Assembly (NCBI GenBank): GCA_937997345.1
Contig: CALKTD010000022.1
Coordinates: forward strand, 1 to 29,890
Source of the DNA: an uncultured Atopobium sp.
GTDB taxonomy: Bacteria; Actinomycetota; Coriobacteriia; Coriobacteriales; Atopobiaceae
Direction: 5' to 3'
Length of the DNA stretch: 29,890 nt
Shown: positions 29,846-29,890 of the stretch, in pieces
Layout of the letters: each line of letters begins with the position of its first letter
How positions within the stretch are numbered: position 1 is the stretch's first letter
Notes under the pieces: generated by a model
The model's database searches: none
What the model was told of the DNA's origin: nothing
Seen by the model: the letters and a program-made list of their open reading frames with translations, nothing else
Position numbers and translations under genes: made by a program

Positions 29846-29890
29846 ACACACCTAAGTCGGATATTCTGCCAAAAAGACGTATACATTACG

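Overview
The window looks like a chromosomal segment of an actinobacterium of the class Coriobacteriia, most like Atopobium/Lancefieldella. This is an inference from protein style: a FolP-FolK fusion, an LPxTG-anchored small surface protein, an Fe-S-free MutY-like glycosylase and an Ala/Glu/Lys-tailed L31. No database search was possible. Most genes are core housekeeping genes. I see no insertion sequence, prophage, CRISPR array or integrase.

Layout, left to right. (1) 154-2820, minus: a sortase-anchored surface protein, a small two-helix membrane protein and a nicotinamidase-type hydrolase. (2) 3151-9054, minus: a tightly packed operon glmM-acpS-nnr-alr-udg-tsaE, covering cell-wall precursors (glucosamine-1-P, D-Ala), ACP activation, NAD(P)HX repair, uracil excision and tRNA t6A synthesis. 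(3) 9283-10122, minus: rplM-rpsI. (4) 10455-16355: an accessory-looking stretch with a frame-disrupted micro-ORF, fruK, a membrane protein, a patatin-like lipase, a frameshifted LPxTG protein gene and an XRE regulator with a membrane domain. It also carries long intergenic regions with several repeat families. (5) 16356-19500, minus: rubrerythrin behind a Fur-like box, a MutY-like glycosylase, an IscR-like Rrf2 regulator and a HAD-IB phosphatase, giving an iron/oxidative-stress flavour. (6) 19693-23969, minus: tRNA-Asp(GUC), then dnaX-ybaB-recR-membrane protein. (7) 24103-29697: rpmE (minus), coaX (plus), a biotin-ligase-like protein and folPK (minus), exoA and a PHP-domain phosphatase (plus).

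The most striking signal is not a gene. The octamer GGCGAGAA/TTCTCGCC occurs 22 times by my count in 29.9 kb, where about one is expected by chance. It is found in both orientations, in coding and intergenic DNA, and in coding DNA in several reading frames. The longer consensus is GGGTTTCTCGCCAGATG. Some copies sit in hairpins. The pattern resembles the DNA uptake sequences of Neisseriaceae and Pasteurellaceae. Other notable items are a ~118-bp hairpin-plus-triple-repeat element present twice, a four-unit palindromic repeat at about 12.53-12.68 kb, and two small genes each disrupted by an apparent single-base frameshift.
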